64,000 nt of DNA from Hordeum vulgare subsp. vulgare (GCF_904849725.1 NC_058522.1:458368844-458432843); one strand, 5' to 3'; counted from the first letter of the stretch, positions 35,675-48,800 are shown. A program made the numbers and translations. The notes: generated by a model not told the origin, from the sequence alone.

Positions 35675-36067
35675 ATGCAGTTCTACGACCCAACCTACCG
35701 TCTACCGGGCACCGTGCCGTATATGCGGTACCCCGCTTGGGTCATCGTCGAGGACACCCTCTGCGTATTGGTGATCTCTAGGTGGAGGGACTCGACAGAG
35801 CTGGTGAATTCCTTCCTCGCTGTCGGTTACCTCCACCTCCCACCCAACTCTCTAGTGATGTTCGGCGTGGAGGAGGTTCATGCCAATGGCCTTGTGATTG
35901 GCCTCTTCGCTCGCTTCACCAACCGCCTTGACGCCTACTTCCTCCTCGACAAAGTCTTCTCGTGTGGGTGTGAGGTGTCTGCCTTCACCTCCCACAACAT
36001 CTTCACCAACTTCGACAACATTTTCCCCACCGTCGACGGCATGCACACTCTCCCCTACAACACCTAG
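35675..36067 (+). CDS. Unrecognised 130-aa protein
   Basis: I do not recognise this gene. The chosen start (MQFYDPTYRLPG) follows a CT- and A-rich leader (CATCTTCATCTCAACTCACATCC) about 93 bp after a TTTAAA box. An in-frame ATG at 35549 would add 42 residues but lies upstream of that box. The product has hydrophobic patches (WVIVEDTLCVLVISRW, GLVIGLFARFTN) but no clear membrane span, and ends HTLPYNT. Codon choice is strongly C-ending (GAC, CTC, TTC, ACC), as in grass genes, and differs from the AT-rich repeats around it. It sits between two inverted Sirevirus-like LTRs. It may be a real small gene, a gene fragment, or a transposon-carried exon. Confidence 0.5.
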   Translation: MQFYDPTYRLPGTVPYMRYPAWVIVEDTLCVLVISRWRDSTELVNSFLAVGYLHLPPNSLVMFGVEEVHANGLVIGLFARFTNRLDAYFLLDKVFSCGCEVSAFTSHNIFTNFDNIFPTVDGMHTLPYNT

Positions 36068-36194
36068 GATGAAGGCTGAACGAGCGCCCGGAGTGGCCAG
36101 GTGGTGTTCGGTGTTGTCCAATATGTCGGGCTAGGTTATTTGTAAGGGTGCTACTATAAGCCCTATCAATATCTATGTAAGTCATGTTCGTACC

Positions 36195-37652
36195 TGAAAG
36201 CACAATTGCTCCCTAGGGTGGTTTTGATAATTGATCACAACATATGCATCATTGGAATAATATGTTTTCCAAGTATTTTTCAGAAAAGTTCAAAAGATGC
36301 TATGGCTAAAGGCTTATGTGGAGATGCCCCTTGATGCAAGAAAGGAATAAGATTGGCTCAAGCTTCAAGCTAGAAGGCTCTTCATTTTATATTTGTGAGA
36401 AATCACTTTTGAGTCCATAGGAAAGCCAATACTATAAAAAGGGGGTGAGGTAGTAAAATGAACTGATTGCTCAAGTGCTCAAAGTTAGCCACCAAAATAC
36501 GCAGTCATTTTTCCCACATAACCATTCTGTCCAATTCCGCATACTCAAATTTGGTGTCACCAACTTTCATTTTTCGGACCCACCGAGTTTGACCGCAGAC
36601 AGAAACCCTAGCCATTCCCACCAAATCGGTGCAACCGAATCCATATCGGTGCTACCTAGTTCAGGGTGACCAACTTTCTGTTGCCTCGGTACATAAAATC
36701 GTAATTTCCGAGTTTGACTATCGGTGCCACAGAGTTTGGTCATCTGATTGTTAGACACCTTTTTGGTGCCTCTAAGCTGTGTATATCGGTCCCATCGAGA
36801 TTCAAAAGTTACTGCCTTGGTGCGTATCGATACCACCGAGTTTGCCTCTTTAGGTGTAACGGTTGGATTTTGTGTGCTGCATATATATACCCGATTAGCC
36901 ACTTCTCATTCGTCGGAGAAGCACTCAGAACACACACTTCATTGCTAGATCCATTTTCCGAGAGAGAACCACCTACACATGTGTTGAGACCAACCTATTC
37001 CAATCCAACCATTTGAAACTTGATCTCTAGCCTCCCCAAACTGCTTTCAACCAAATCAATCTCTCCTACCCATGCCTATTCTGTGAGAGAGTGATTTTGT
37101 GTTGAGGAGACTATCTTTAGAAGCACAAGAGCAATGACTTCATTGATCTACCACATATATTACCTTTTGGAGGGTGGTGTCTCCTAGATTGGTTACGTGT
37201 CACTTGGGAGCCTCCTACTTTGTGTTGTGGAGTTGAACCAAGATGTTTGTAAGGGAAAGGGGATCACCTACTTTGTGAAGATCTACCGTGAGTAAGGCTG
37301 GTCCTTCGTGGGCGGAAGCCGTGGTGGAATAACAAGGCCGCTTCTTCGTGGACCCCTTGTGGGTGGATCCCTCCGTGGACTCTCGCAGATGTTACCCTCC
37401 ATGGGTTGAAGTCTCCACTAACATGGACGTACGATAGCGCCATCTATCGGAAGCATGCCAAAAATCTCTGTGACACCCTCATGTGTTTGATCTCCCTATC
37501 TCACTCCTTTACTTTACACTTGCATGTTTTACATTCCGGTGCTACACTCTTAGAACTGTATGTGTACGGTGTACTTGACTTGCCATAACTCCCAAAACTG
37601 CCACTCAACTAAAATTGGGAAAAAGCTAATTTTTTATCTTGTCAAGTAGTGT
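36195..37652 (+). repeat. LTR of element E (3' end missing)
   Basis: Begins TGAAAGCACAATTGCTCCC. The U3 carries repeated CGGTGCNACCGA-type imperfect palindromes between about 36550 and 36850, then a TATATATA box at about 36881-36888. It lacks the CACCCCCCTCTAG end seen in G. Confidence 0.75.
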
Positions 37653-37654
37653 GT

Positions 37655-39487
37655 CAGAGAATCTAAGTTGGATGTGCTTCAAAGTCAGCTTGACAAGTTC
37701 AAGATGAAGGATGGTGAAGGTGTCTCTGAAATGTACTCTAGGTAGCTCTCATCACCAATGAGATTGTCGTATTAGGAAGCGAAGAGTTGACCGGCAAATT
37801 CATCATAAAGAAGATACTTAGAGCTCTTGATGGAAAGTATGACACCGTGTGTACATTGATCCAAATGATGCCAAACTACAAATATCTCAAGCCAACTTAA
37901 GTCATTGGTAGGATTGTTGCTCATGAGATGTCACTCAAGGACAAAGATGAGCTACACAACAAGTCAAGCGGTGCTTACAAAGCTTCATGTGATGCTCCCT
38001 CTACTTCAAAGGACAATCTTGTCACCGATGAAGAAATAAGCCTCATGGTCAGAAAATTCAACAAATTCTACAAGAGTAGAGGCAAAGAGAGAAGCTCAAG
38101 CTCAAGACATGATGAGAAGCCTTCGTCTAGTCGTTACCGAAACTGCTACAATTGTGGGAAGCCCTAACACTACTCCAATGAGTGCTCGGCTCCCTACAAA
38201 CAAAGAGAAGAGTCACCTCGAAGATGAAGCTCAAGATATGAGCCACCTTGCAGAGAGAGAAGACGTAGAGAAGATCGTTATGAACGAAGACACTCACGGA
38301 GAGGCAAGGAATCGGAGAAGAACGACAAATACACCAAGAGCAGCTCAAGAAGAAGCCATCAAGCTCATGTTGGTGAATGAGTTTCTCGCTCTGAGTCTGG
38401 CAACCATTCCGAGAGAAGCTATCACTCCAACTTCGACTATAGTCAAGATGAAGGTGTTGCCTGCATTGCACTTGTTTCCTCCAACTCCTGCGACCTATTT
38501 GATTCACCAAATGAGGGGTTCTGAAACTGCTTCATGGCTAAAGGTTCCAAGGTATCACACCCCGAGTATCTTGATTTTAATAGTGATGAGGATGACTTGT
38601 TAGGAGAAGATGACTTGCTCTTTTATAAAACTAGTGATTGCAATGAAAATGAACTTGCTAATTATCATGCTAGTCAAGACAAATCGAGTGATGATGACAA
38701 GAAAGAAATTGAACGACTAACTCAAGAATTAAAAACTCTTAAGTTACTCATGATACCACTCTAGAACATCATAGAGAGCTTGCAAGAACTCATTAGAAGC
38801 TACGCTTCGAGAAGCTCAATTTGGAGCAAGAGTGTGAGTTCCTAAAATAGATCGATGATTATCTTTGAAAGAAGAGTTCTTCTTATCTAGCCAAACGATT
38901 AATCTTGTCTAACTTTGCTCCACAAGTTAAACCTAGTAACACTAGTAACAAAGGAAAGAAAGTTGCTTTATCTAGTAACAACAATGCTAAAGCTAAATCC
39001 AATAATGTTGTTGATAGTAGCTCTCTTGATTCCACCAATGATTCTCTTAGCCAAGTTACACTTGATCAAGAAAGCGATTTATTGAAAGGGATTATAGAGA
39101 GGTGTCTTCAAGAGTCTTGCCGGAAGTAAACAATTTGATGAAATTGTGCGCAAGCAAGGAGTACATCGGAAGAAACAAGGTGTTGGCTACTTCAACGTCA
39201 ACGGAGATGATTGGGAAGAAGGTCCATATCCCATTCCCAAGTTTGTTCCCCAAAAGGAGAAGTATGATCCTACTCCTCCCGAAGGAACAAGCTCACAAGA
39301 TGGCCTTCTACCACAAGACCACAAGGGCAAGGGAAAGCTTCAAGATGACATTGAGCTATTTGAAGAAGAACCGCAAGTCAAGGTCAAGTGGATTACCAAG
39401 GACACTACTAGATCTACCTCATCTAGTGCTACCACAACTCCAAGGATTCCCATCAAGTTGATGTGGATCCCCAAGAGGAGGGACTAG
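37655..39487 (+). pseudogene. Sirevirus-like gag remnant of E
   Basis: Pieces in several frames read as copia gag: a VLQSQLDKFKMKDGEGVSEMY block from about 37675, lysine- and serine-rich text, and a zinc knuckle CYNCGKP..HYSNEC at about 38143-38184 that contains a TAA where the conserved glycine should be. After that come acidic segments (38534-38764) and a long serine- and asparagine-rich tail to 39487. Frameshifts and stops are frequent. The last part (FDEIVRKQGVHRKKQG, then PYPIPKFVP) has no family match known to me. Too decayed to be functional. Confidence 0.72.
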
Positions 39488-40222
39488 AAGGTTCTTGAGG
39501 GGTGAATCCTCCAATGTAATTCACTCTTATTCATTTTGTCAAGAACTCTATGCGAACAACCTCAACCATATGCATTAGTTCAGGGAGTCACACATTCCCT
39601 CAAAGGTAAGCAAGGAACAAGGTAATTAATGCATCTTTGGACATCATCCCATGTGTGTTTCACTCCATGTCTATAGATATTCTTGCATAGGTTCCTTTTG
39701 CTTTGGGACTAAACCATGTAGGTGAGAAGAGTAATAAACAACAAGGATTGCTCCCAACTCAAGATGATCTTCATCAACATTGAGGATCCACCACTACTTA
39801 ACCTACTTGAAGTCTTCCACGACAAAACCCAAGGTTAGTTTCTCGCTCTTAGGGGGGATGCCATATCAAGGGGGAGCTTTACTCTAAATCTTGAGTATAA
39901 TCATATCCTAAGGATATGAACACATTAATGCTTATGTAAAAGTGGTAACCCTACTTGTGCTTAACGATGAGTATGACCCATGATCAAGTATTCTTACTTG
40001 GCTCCTAAGTCAATATACTCATATATAGATGACATTGTCACCGCCCAAGTGCTTGATAGCTGCTAGGATGTTTGTGCATGTTCACCATATTTTATCTATC
40101 ATTCTTATTGTGTGAGCATATTGGTCTGCATGTGTTTGCTCATTCGAGGACGTCCAATTGTTGTTATTTGGATCTTGTTTTATCTCTTGCCAATTGGATG
40201 GATAAGAATGCCTAGGACCCTT

Positions 40223-41291
40223 TGATACATCTCCAGGGACCCCACAAGCCCCCTAGTCGCGGCCAAGGTGGCGCCTCCCAGGCTTGTGGGCTCCCTGGGC
40301 CACCTCTGCCCTAGGTTTTCTGCCTATATATTCCCTAAAATCCCAGAAAAATCAAGAGATCATCGAAATTACTTTTCCGCCGCCGCAAGCTTCTGTCTTC
40401 GCAAGATCCCATATGGGGCACGTTCTGGTGCCCTGCCAGAGGGGGATTCGGATCCGGAGGGCTTCTTCATCAACACCATGACCTCTCCAATGATGCGTGA
40501 GTAGTTCACCACAGACCTACGGGTCCATAGCTAGTAGCTAGATGGCTTCTTCTCTCTCTTGGATCTTGAATACAAAGTTCTCCATGATCTTCATGGAGAT
40601 CTATCCAATGTAATCTTCTATTGCGGTGTGCTTGTCGAGATCCGATGAATTGTGGATTTATGATCAGATTATCTATGAATCTTATTTGAGTTTCTTCTGA
40701 TCTCTCTTATGCATGATTTCATATCCTTGTAATTCTCTTCGAGTTGTGGGTTTTGTTTGGCCAACTAGATCTATGATTCTTGCAATGGGAGAAGTTCTTG
40801 GTTTTGGGTTCATACCGTGCGGTGACCTCACCCATTGACAGAAGGGGTAGCGAGGCACGCATCATGTTGTTGTCATCAAGGGTAAAAAGTTGGGGTTTTC
40901 ATCATTGGTTTGAGTTTATCCCTCTACATCATGTCATCTTGCTTAAAGCGTTACTCTGTTCATCATGAACTCAATACACTAGATGCATGCTGGATAGCGG
41001 TCGATGTGTGGCGTAATAGTAGTAGATGCAGAAAGTATCGGTCTACTTGTCTCGGACGTGATGCATATATGTATGATCATTGCCTTAGATATCGTCATGA
41101 CTTTGCGCGGTTCTATCAATTGCTCGACAGTAATTTGTTCACCCACCGTAATATTTGCTATTTTGAGAGAAGCCTCTAGTGAACACTATCGCCCCCGGGT
41201 CTACTTCACATCATATTTTCAGCCTTACACTTTTACTTCGTTGCACTTTCCGCCTTTAGATCTTACTTTGCAATCAAACTTGAAGGGATTG
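40223..41291 (+). mobile_element. Gypsy LTR fragment H
   Basis: It begins TGATACATCTCCA, the usual start of several long Triticeae Gypsy LTRs, and then jumps to promoter text with a TATATATTCC box at about 40325-40334, so U3 has an internal deletion. The rest (GCGGTGACCTCACCCATTGACAG, GGTAGCGAGGCACGCATC, ATCATGTCATCTTGCTTAAAG) is the common U5-side text of Athila-type Gypsy families. I cannot decide among Sabrina-, WHAM- and Fatima-like names. Element D interrupts it at 41292. Confidence 0.7.
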
Positions 41292-43604
41292 TGTTAGAGC
41301 ATATATCTCCATATGTGGTTTTGGTAATTGATGACAATTCCTATGGACTAATGGTTGCCTTAAGTTATATTTATAGGATTTGTCCATAGGCACTTCTTGA
41401 AGTCCATCTGTTGGGTTCAAGGAGTTTATATGATGACCAAGATGGTATTCAAGGTATTATCCAAAGAATGGTCATAGAGACACTAGGTTGATCAAGATCT
41501 CAGACAAAGAGTAAACCAAGATGATCAACACACAAAGCGTATAAGATGTACCGAGAGGGATCAAGTTATCCCATGGTATGGTAAGCATTGTCCATTACGT
41601 GTTTGTGTACTAACCCATGGTCTTTGTGAGAGTCCTATGTGGGGGTTAGGTGTGCTTCCATGGGCTTGCGTCAAAAGGAAGATCTCATACAACCCATGAA
41701 GGATGACGTCAAGTGCCGATCGTCATCAAGATTGTGGTGTGCAAGATCAAGTGGATCAGCACGAATATATCATTGAAACTATTGTTAATGATCATGTGTT
41801 GATAAGGACAAGCTCATGTGCTAACAAGGACAAGATCAAGATAAGCATTCCTGAGCACTACATGCTTGATTGTTGTGGATGTCCACATGGTGGACAAATG
41901 AAGATTAATACATAAGCTAGGCTTTCCACATTGTGTATGGGAGAGCTACTTGAAGACTTCATCATGTCTTGCTTTCAACTTGAGCCAAGAAGGAACAACA
42001 ACATCAAGCTCAAGTGAAAGGGCAAACTCAAAGGGATCAGTTCCTTTGACGTTAGTTGTGCGGAGTGATGATCAGCGAATAAAAGTATACACTCAAGTAT
42101 GGATCATCAGTACCCTTTTATGATTCTTGAGTCCTTAGGGATCCCGCACTATTAAGAGGGGATCACAGGTTTTGCGATGAACTTGCTCAAACTACATCTC
42201 CATTGTTCTGCTCAATACCACATATCCTCTACTTTGATCCTATCTAAAAACAGGTCTACTGCCTCGGACTTCCGGCTCCCTCCGGACGTCCGAGGACCGG
42301 TCAAGGGTCGGACGACCGACAAGCTACGGAAATCCAGAGCTCTGCACCAGAAGAAATTGTGTTCTATAACTCGGATTTCCGGCTCACTCCGGACATCCGA
42401 GGGCCGGACGTCCGTCCCCTTTCGGAAATCCGAAACCTCCCACCAGAAGAAGTTGAGTCGAATAACTCGGATTTCCGGCCTTCTCCGAACGTCCGGTCGC
42501 TATTCAATTCATAGTGTTTCCAGTCATATCTACAGCCCTCGGACGACCGACCCCTGTCGGACGTCCGACCCCTTACGGACGCCCGGAATTCCGGAAACTG
42601 TCGGACGTCCGGACCCTGTGTGACTTAAAGTGTCCCCAACGGCTGTTTTTCTCTCCCCACTATAAATACCCCCTCCCACTTCGTGTGAGGGGAGCCCAAC
42701 ACAACCATATCCTCATAAGAACACATTTCCACCTCACACATTTGCTCACACCAAATCTCAGATCCCAAGAGCATTTGTGAGCCCCTTTGAGAGTTGTTCC
42801 AATCAAAAGATAGATCGTCTCCCTCTCCTTCTCTCAACCCAAGCTATTTGAGATTTGAGCATTCCCCGTGATTTTGTTACTCTTGGAGGTTGGAGACTCC
42901 TAGGCGGTAGGAGTTCTTCGGAGAGGAATCAATCCGTGTGATTACCCTCGGAAAAGTTTGTGAGGGTTTGGAAGCCACCTCAAAGGCTTACCACTAGTGG
43001 TTGAGAAACGCCTTCGTGGTGTTATCTCAAAGGGAGAATAGGGTGAGCCTTCGTGGCGTTGGTGTGCCTTCGTGGTAACACCCACCTCTCTAACAGTGAC
43101 TAGCTTCCCTCCAAGGAAGTGAACATCGGGATACATCTTCGTCTCAGTGACCTTGGTTATCCTTAACCCTAACTCCTTACTTGTGGTTTACTTGTGTTAC
43201 TTGAGCATACATACATTGCATATTGTTTGTGCTCATTATATTGTGTTGGCTATTTCTTGTACAAGATTAATCATTCAAGCATACCCTCTATATCCACACG
43301 TTCACACTTGCAGCTTTTGATATATCGTGTGATATAGTGTGATCTAGTATCTTGTGTCGTTCACCTACTTGTCGTGTGATATAGCTCAAGTAAGTTTGTG
43401 TAACTTACTTGTGCTTGTTAGTAACTGTATTGTGTCCATCTTGGTAGATCGTGTTGTTGATACACGTTGCAGTGCCTAGTGCATTTAGGATTTGTGCTTG
43501 ACAAGTACCCTCTTAGTTTATTTCCGCATTAGGTTCAAGCCAAATCCGAAGAAGTTTTTAAATAGCCTATTCACCCCCCTCTAGGCGTCATCGAGGTCTT
43601 TTCA
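41292..43604 (+). repeat. 5' LTR of element D
   Basis: A 2313-bp LTR starting TGTTAGAGC and ending TTTTCA two bases before the PBS. U3 holds a palindrome-rich array at 42263-42620 and a TATA-like CTATAAATACC at about 42660-42670. Confidence 0.85.
42263..42620 (+). repeat. Palindromic array in the D 5' LTR
   Basis: Units begin CTCGGATTTCCGGCTC and contain one or two CGGACGTCCG-type palindromes (variants CGGACGACCG, CGGACATCCG). Unit 1 is 107 bp (42263-42369), unit 2 is 96 bp (42370-42465), and unit 3 (from 42466) runs into further palindromes up to 42615. About nine palindromic sites are visible. Confidence 0.85.
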
Positions 43605-43606
43605 AT

Positions 43607-43618
43607 TGGTATCAGAGC
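43607..43618 (+). promoter_or_regulatory. Primer-binding site of element D
   Basis: TGGTATCAGAGC, complementary to the 3' end of initiator methionine tRNA, two bases after the LTR end. Confidence 0.92.
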
Positions 43619-43660
43619 TAGGTCTCTGTTTAATTAGGTTTCACGACCTAGAGAGTATCG

Positions 43661-45873
43661 ATGTCGACTATTCGATTAGTGCATAATGGCATCTTTGACT
43701 TTGATGGCACAAATTATACCCTATGGAGAATTCGTATGCTTCATCACTTTCGGGCCATGGGCCCAAATACTTTACGAATTGTTCTTGTAGGGATTGCCGA
43801 CAAAAAGGATGATGCATCTTCATCTACTAATGAAATGTATCTTGATTGTGAGGCTTTTCTTGCCATTCATCAAACCATAAGTCCTGAAGTGTTTAAGTCT
43901 ATCTCGACTTGCAAGTCAGCTCATGAAGTTTGGACTAAACTTGAAGATATATATGGTGGGTCCAATCTTGATGAAGACGGTATTATGATGAAGGAGTTGG
44001 TGCATGAGCTCTTCACTCTTTTTGATCTTAAAGAGTCCACCACTACTTCCATATCCGATTGCTTGCACACCTCAGCATCTTCAATCTCACAAGGTAATGA
44101 CATGGTGAGTGAAGAAATATATGTTCATGAAAATGTCATAACCTCTATGGACACGAGCATATCTAGCACCACACATAGTGTAAATTATTGTGCTGATAGA
44201 TCATGCATTTCACCTAAAGATCCCTCGACAAATGTCTGTGGTGATATGCCTACTTCCTCGTGTCCTCTTGATCAAAATATCTTGTTTCTCCCTAGTTGCT
44301 CTATGACTAATCATTTAGGGGAAATCAAGAAATATGAAGTACTTTTGACTAATGAAGAATCTGATTCGCCAAAAGAATCATCATCAACTCCTCCAGTTCA
44401 CATGTGCCTCATGGCAAGAGGTAATAGTGAGGTATCATCTTCCCTGTGCAATAACGATGATATTTGCGATGAGGATGATGATGATGACTTGACTGAAAAT
44501 ATCTATGTGATCAGTAAAATTCTTCATAAAGCTAAAAATAACGCTCTTCAAATATTCCAAGATGTTCTTGCTTACTTTGAAAATTGTAATGATTCACTTA
44601 ATCATGAACAAGCTAAAAGTGAACAATTTGAACATGAATTTGAGAAGAGTCGCCAAGCATGTAGAGACTTAAGATCTTCAAAAGGAGAGATTGAAGTTGC
44701 TCATGATAAACTTAAAAAGGATTTTGAGGTCCTTCTCCTTGAATGCAATAATGTCAAGGGAGAGCTCATCAAAACCTCTAAGATCTATGAGGAGCTTCAA
44801 TCTACTCATGAGTAGTCTCTATTTGCTACTTACTCCTCTCATATTGTTGATGATACTTGTACATCTAACTCTACCTCTTTTGAAGTATCAACATTGAAGG
44901 AGAATATTGAGCTACGTGCTCAACTTGATTTACTAACTAGCAATTATGGGAAGTTGGAAGAAAACCATGTAATGCTCACAAGCTCTCATGCCGATCTTCT
45001 AACATCCTATAATGTGCAAAAGTTAGCTCATGAGGCTATCATCACCAAGGTAACATCAAATGAGCCTCATGTGGACAATGGCACTACTTCTAGTCAAATT
45101 ACTATATTTCCATGTGTTAGTCCTCATAATTCGTCTACTCATAATGTTGCTACCTCGTGTGATGAATTACTTTCCTTGCCTTGTTGCTCTAACAATGAAA
45201 CTTACACTTCCTCTAGTATTTGCGTTAAAACTAACCGTGCAGAGGAAATCGAAGAGCTCAAGGCCCAAGTCACTTCTTTGAAGAAAGACTTGGAACAATG
45301 TCATGAAGGGATGTCCACACTCAACAACGTCCACTGTGAGCAAACATCTCCGAATGACAAAAATGATGTTGGAGTAAACTCAAACAAGAACAAGAGTGGC
45401 CTAGAACGAGTTAAGAATTCGGCCAAAATCATTTGCTTCAAGTGCAAAGTTGAAGGGCACCATGTTAGATCTTGCCCTCTGAAGACGAAGTCTCAAAGTC
45501 ACAAGCAACAAGGGAAGCGGCCACAAACTCAATCACACACCCAGCTACAAGTTGAAGGAAGGCCTCTTCCCAATAAGACCAAGCCAACACTCCCCAAGGT
45601 GAGAAATCAACTGGGAAGAAAACAAAGGGTAGATGTTGCTACTTATGTCGTGAGAAGGGTCACGTCGCTTCGTCTTGCACGAGAGGTAACTTATCCAACC
45701 CAATCACTATTGATGATATCTATTCCCTTGGGAAGGATAAGGTTGGCAATGTGTTTGCCAAGTTTGTTGGTACTCAAAATGGTGTCAAGAAAAGAACCAT
45801 TTGGGTTGCCAAGCCTATTGTGATTAACCTCTTAGGACCCAACATAGTTGGGGACCAACAAGCTCAAACTTGA
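43661..45873 (+). pseudogene. Sirevirus-like gag of element D
   Basis: The frame starts MSTIRLVHNGIFDFDGTNYT, the N-terminal gag-type domain of copia elements (residues 1 to about 130, with FDGTNYTLWR and AHEVWTKLEDIYGG). A long acidic, serine-rich middle follows, then a coiled-coil-like stretch (about 290-460). CCHC knuckle 1 (CFKCKVEGHHVRSC) is at 45434-45475 and knuckle 2 (CYLCREKGHVASSC) at about 45637-45678. One in-frame TAG (44813-44815) interrupts it, and a frameshift at about 45600 separates knuckle 2 from knuckle 1. The last frame ends at TGA 45871-45873. The usual protease site after gag is absent. Only two lesions suggest that it coded for a capsid-type protein until recently. Confidence 0.8.
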
Positions 45874-48800
45874 TCAATAGGCGACTATGGAGGACATTAG
45901 AGACTTGGATACATAATGAAGAATTAAGGGGTCTTCATCATTCATATTATCTCATGCCAAGTCATTTGGATTATCGAGTTTCTATCTTATATCCAATGTG
46001 CCTCCTTACGGTAACTTATACTTAAACTGTTTAGATTGTTAGGTGCTTACCCCTTTGCATGTTGTGGTTTTGTACCTTGCATGCGTTTGTATATGTTGTG
46101 CTTCCAACTTGCTTATCTTGAGTAATCGAGTATGAGTATGTTGGTTTGCATATCATGTACATGTGAGTCTTGTATTGAGCCTTTTTGCATCTTGTTTATA
46201 TTTTTTGTTGGCTCTTGTGAGAGATTAATGGATTATCCCATTGTGGGGGAGTGATGTGCTTTGCACACCTCACAATCCTATAAATGTGTATACATGGGGA
46301 ATACCACTTAGTTTTGATACTTCATGATTATCTAGTTTCTATGTGGTATGTCTTACTCATGAGAAATTCAAATTCTATATGGTCCATTAAGTATCTCTTG
46401 TTGGTTTTAATTTTCCACTTGTTAATGTTATTGGTTTATCACATTATGGGGGAGTAATATGCTATGTGCATATTACAAACCTAGAAAATGGGTACATTTG
46501 ATGCGTTGCCACTTAGTGTTGATATTGTAAATTATCTTGTTCCTAGGTGGCATTTTAGCTCTACAAGTGTCATTTGCTTGCATTTTATGGGTAAAGATGA
46601 TCTTGGATATATTTTTGATCTACCAATGAGTATCACTTCGAAAATACTTCTTGTCCTTGACAATTGGTATTCCCATCATGTGATAGGAATAGCTAATCAT
46701 CTTTACATTGGATTTTGTGTTTCGTTTGTCTTCCTTGCCTCTTATGGATCTATTTGAACATGTCTAGTGTTTTTATAGATATAGAGAAAGTGATGATCCC
46801 ATCGTGTGCGTTTTGTATTTAAATGCAAATTCTATATAATGCACGTCCCTTGGGGGAGCTATCCTATTTTCTTTAGAACACTCTCTTTATTCACCCATCA
46901 TAAAATCTTTTGATCCCCATCAAGTGTGTGTTGATGGGAGGCAAGTCTTGCTCTTTATGATGCTTTGTGCCATCATGAAAATTTGTCGAGGGCTTGGTTT
47001 GTTGGAACCTAGCTCTCTTTTGGAAACTAGATACCTCGTGTTTGTTTTCCTTCAATTGGTTTCTTGTTGCGTTCTATTTGGCATGTGTCAATGGATATCT
47101 CATTCCTTGAGGTATCTTTTAATTGATATCCTTCAAGTGATAGTTCTTTTTGTTTTAGGATCTTATTATCACTTGATACCTTGTATTTTGGTGACTTATC
47201 AACTTTTTGTTGAGTTGATTCTTGAGAGTCTTGAGCATGCGTATCTAGCTACTATATACAACTTCTTTTGCTTGCTTTCCTTCTTTGACCCAATATATAG
47301 GGGAAACTCCACCTTGTCATAAATTGGCTAAAGTGTGCATGAAATTCAAATTCATGTCTATATGCACATATGTATGTGGAGTTTGTCCTATGTATTGCTG
47401 GTTTTCTAACTCTTTGGTCCCAATGAGTTTGGGCACCATTTTGTTTGTTTTGTTGTTCCAGGAACAACTGGAGATGCATTGGATGCTCGGCTCACCTATA
47501 AGGAAGATGTTGAGACCATGTGATTATTGGAGCCAAGTTAGGATGATCAAAGAACAACTATCTACTACATCAATCCAATGTTGTCTCGGTAACAAGTATC
47601 CACTTCATGCATTCTTTTCTTGCAAAGGACCCAACTTGTCTTTTCTTTTCCAGGTTGCATCATGGCATGAATCTCTTGATTCGGTCTTGTAGTACTTGTT
47701 TTCTTTCTCAAAGCATCCGAACGATTATGTCTTACTACTAGTTGGGATGTCTTTGATGTTCGTATGTTGGAAGTTCATGTTGTACAATAAGAAAATGTTA
47801 GGCCATGTGCTATGCTTCCAAGCAAAAGATCTCATTGATATATTTATGACTTCCTTTTGGATATCTAGTTTTGTTCCTTCTTGTAACCATTTCGTGTGTA
47901 CATCCTTCTTTGTGGATATATATCATCATGATTGTCTTCTACTTAGAATCTTTTACACATGAGAGAAGTTACATCTCTAATTGATATCCTCTCTTCCTTC
48001 ACGATCATCGTTGCATTTCCTTTTTCAGTTTTTGGTGGCTTCGTGAAAGGTTTTATTTTGAGTGCGTATCTTATTTTCCTACATCTTGATGCACTCTTTG
48101 GCCGTGAAGATTATTTTTCCTCATGCTTGTCTTGATGAGGGTTTTGCCATTTCAATTAGTATCTCTCCTCTTGACAAGGTTCTTACTTTCTATCTTCACA
48201 ATGGGTTGTCACAAGCGTTGGTTCTTATTTTGTTTATTAGTAAGATTGTGAACCCATGTCCTAGTATGTGTGTGTGGGAATGATATGTCTTGCACTTTGT
48301 ATCTCATTTCATCAAGACTATGTTGATGAGTAATGCTCATCCTTATCTTAGTCTTCTCAAGTGCTTTGCCATGACTCACACACATTACTTTGGTTGAGCC
48401 TATTCTTAAGCTGCTTCTTTTACATGTTGCTCAACCATTTGTTTTGTGCAATTGATATGCTTATTGTCTCATCTATATTCTTGCACTCGTTGTGTGTTTT
48501 TATTAATTTTGGGGGAGCAACGATCCTATTTTGTGCACCTGTATCAAATACAACAATCTCGTATTTGTGCACAAATCATGGGGAGCTTCTCTAGTTTTTG
48601 ATAAAACACTCTATTGCCTTTATCATAATATCTTTTATTCATGTGGTTCGAAGGACCATATGATTGTTTGTTCCATCTGGAATCTTTTGATTGCTTGCCT
48701 CTATTTTTGTATGTCTTTGTGGCATACGATCCTTTTATTTGCAATCTTTGGGTCCTCAATATAGTTTGTTTTCCTCCAACTACTTATCATTGCATTTGTG

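Larger units (their letters stand above)
36195..40222 (+). mobile_element. Sirevirus-like copia element E, decayed, gag only
   Basis: It starts with an LTR (36195-37652) of the same family as G. The LTR loses its last part at ATCTTGTCAAGTAG and joins directly into gag at about 37655, so the LTR end, PBS and gag N-terminus are deleted. The gag remnant runs to about 39487 and is followed by non-coding text with a CAAGGGGGAGC motif at about 39867-39877, resembling a polypurine tract. No protease, integrase or reverse transcriptase follows. A Gypsy LTR interrupts it at 40223, so its 3' LTR, if present, lies elsewhere. Confidence 0.72.

Noticed and set aside
42263..42620. CRISPR-like repeat array
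   Set aside because: Units differ, spacers are not unique, there is no cas gene and the array is part of a plant LTR present in both LTR copies.
43607..43618. TGGTATCAGAGC as part of a tRNA gene
   Set aside because: It is the primer-binding site after an LTR; no cloverleaf surrounds it, and I found no tRNA or rRNA gene in the window.
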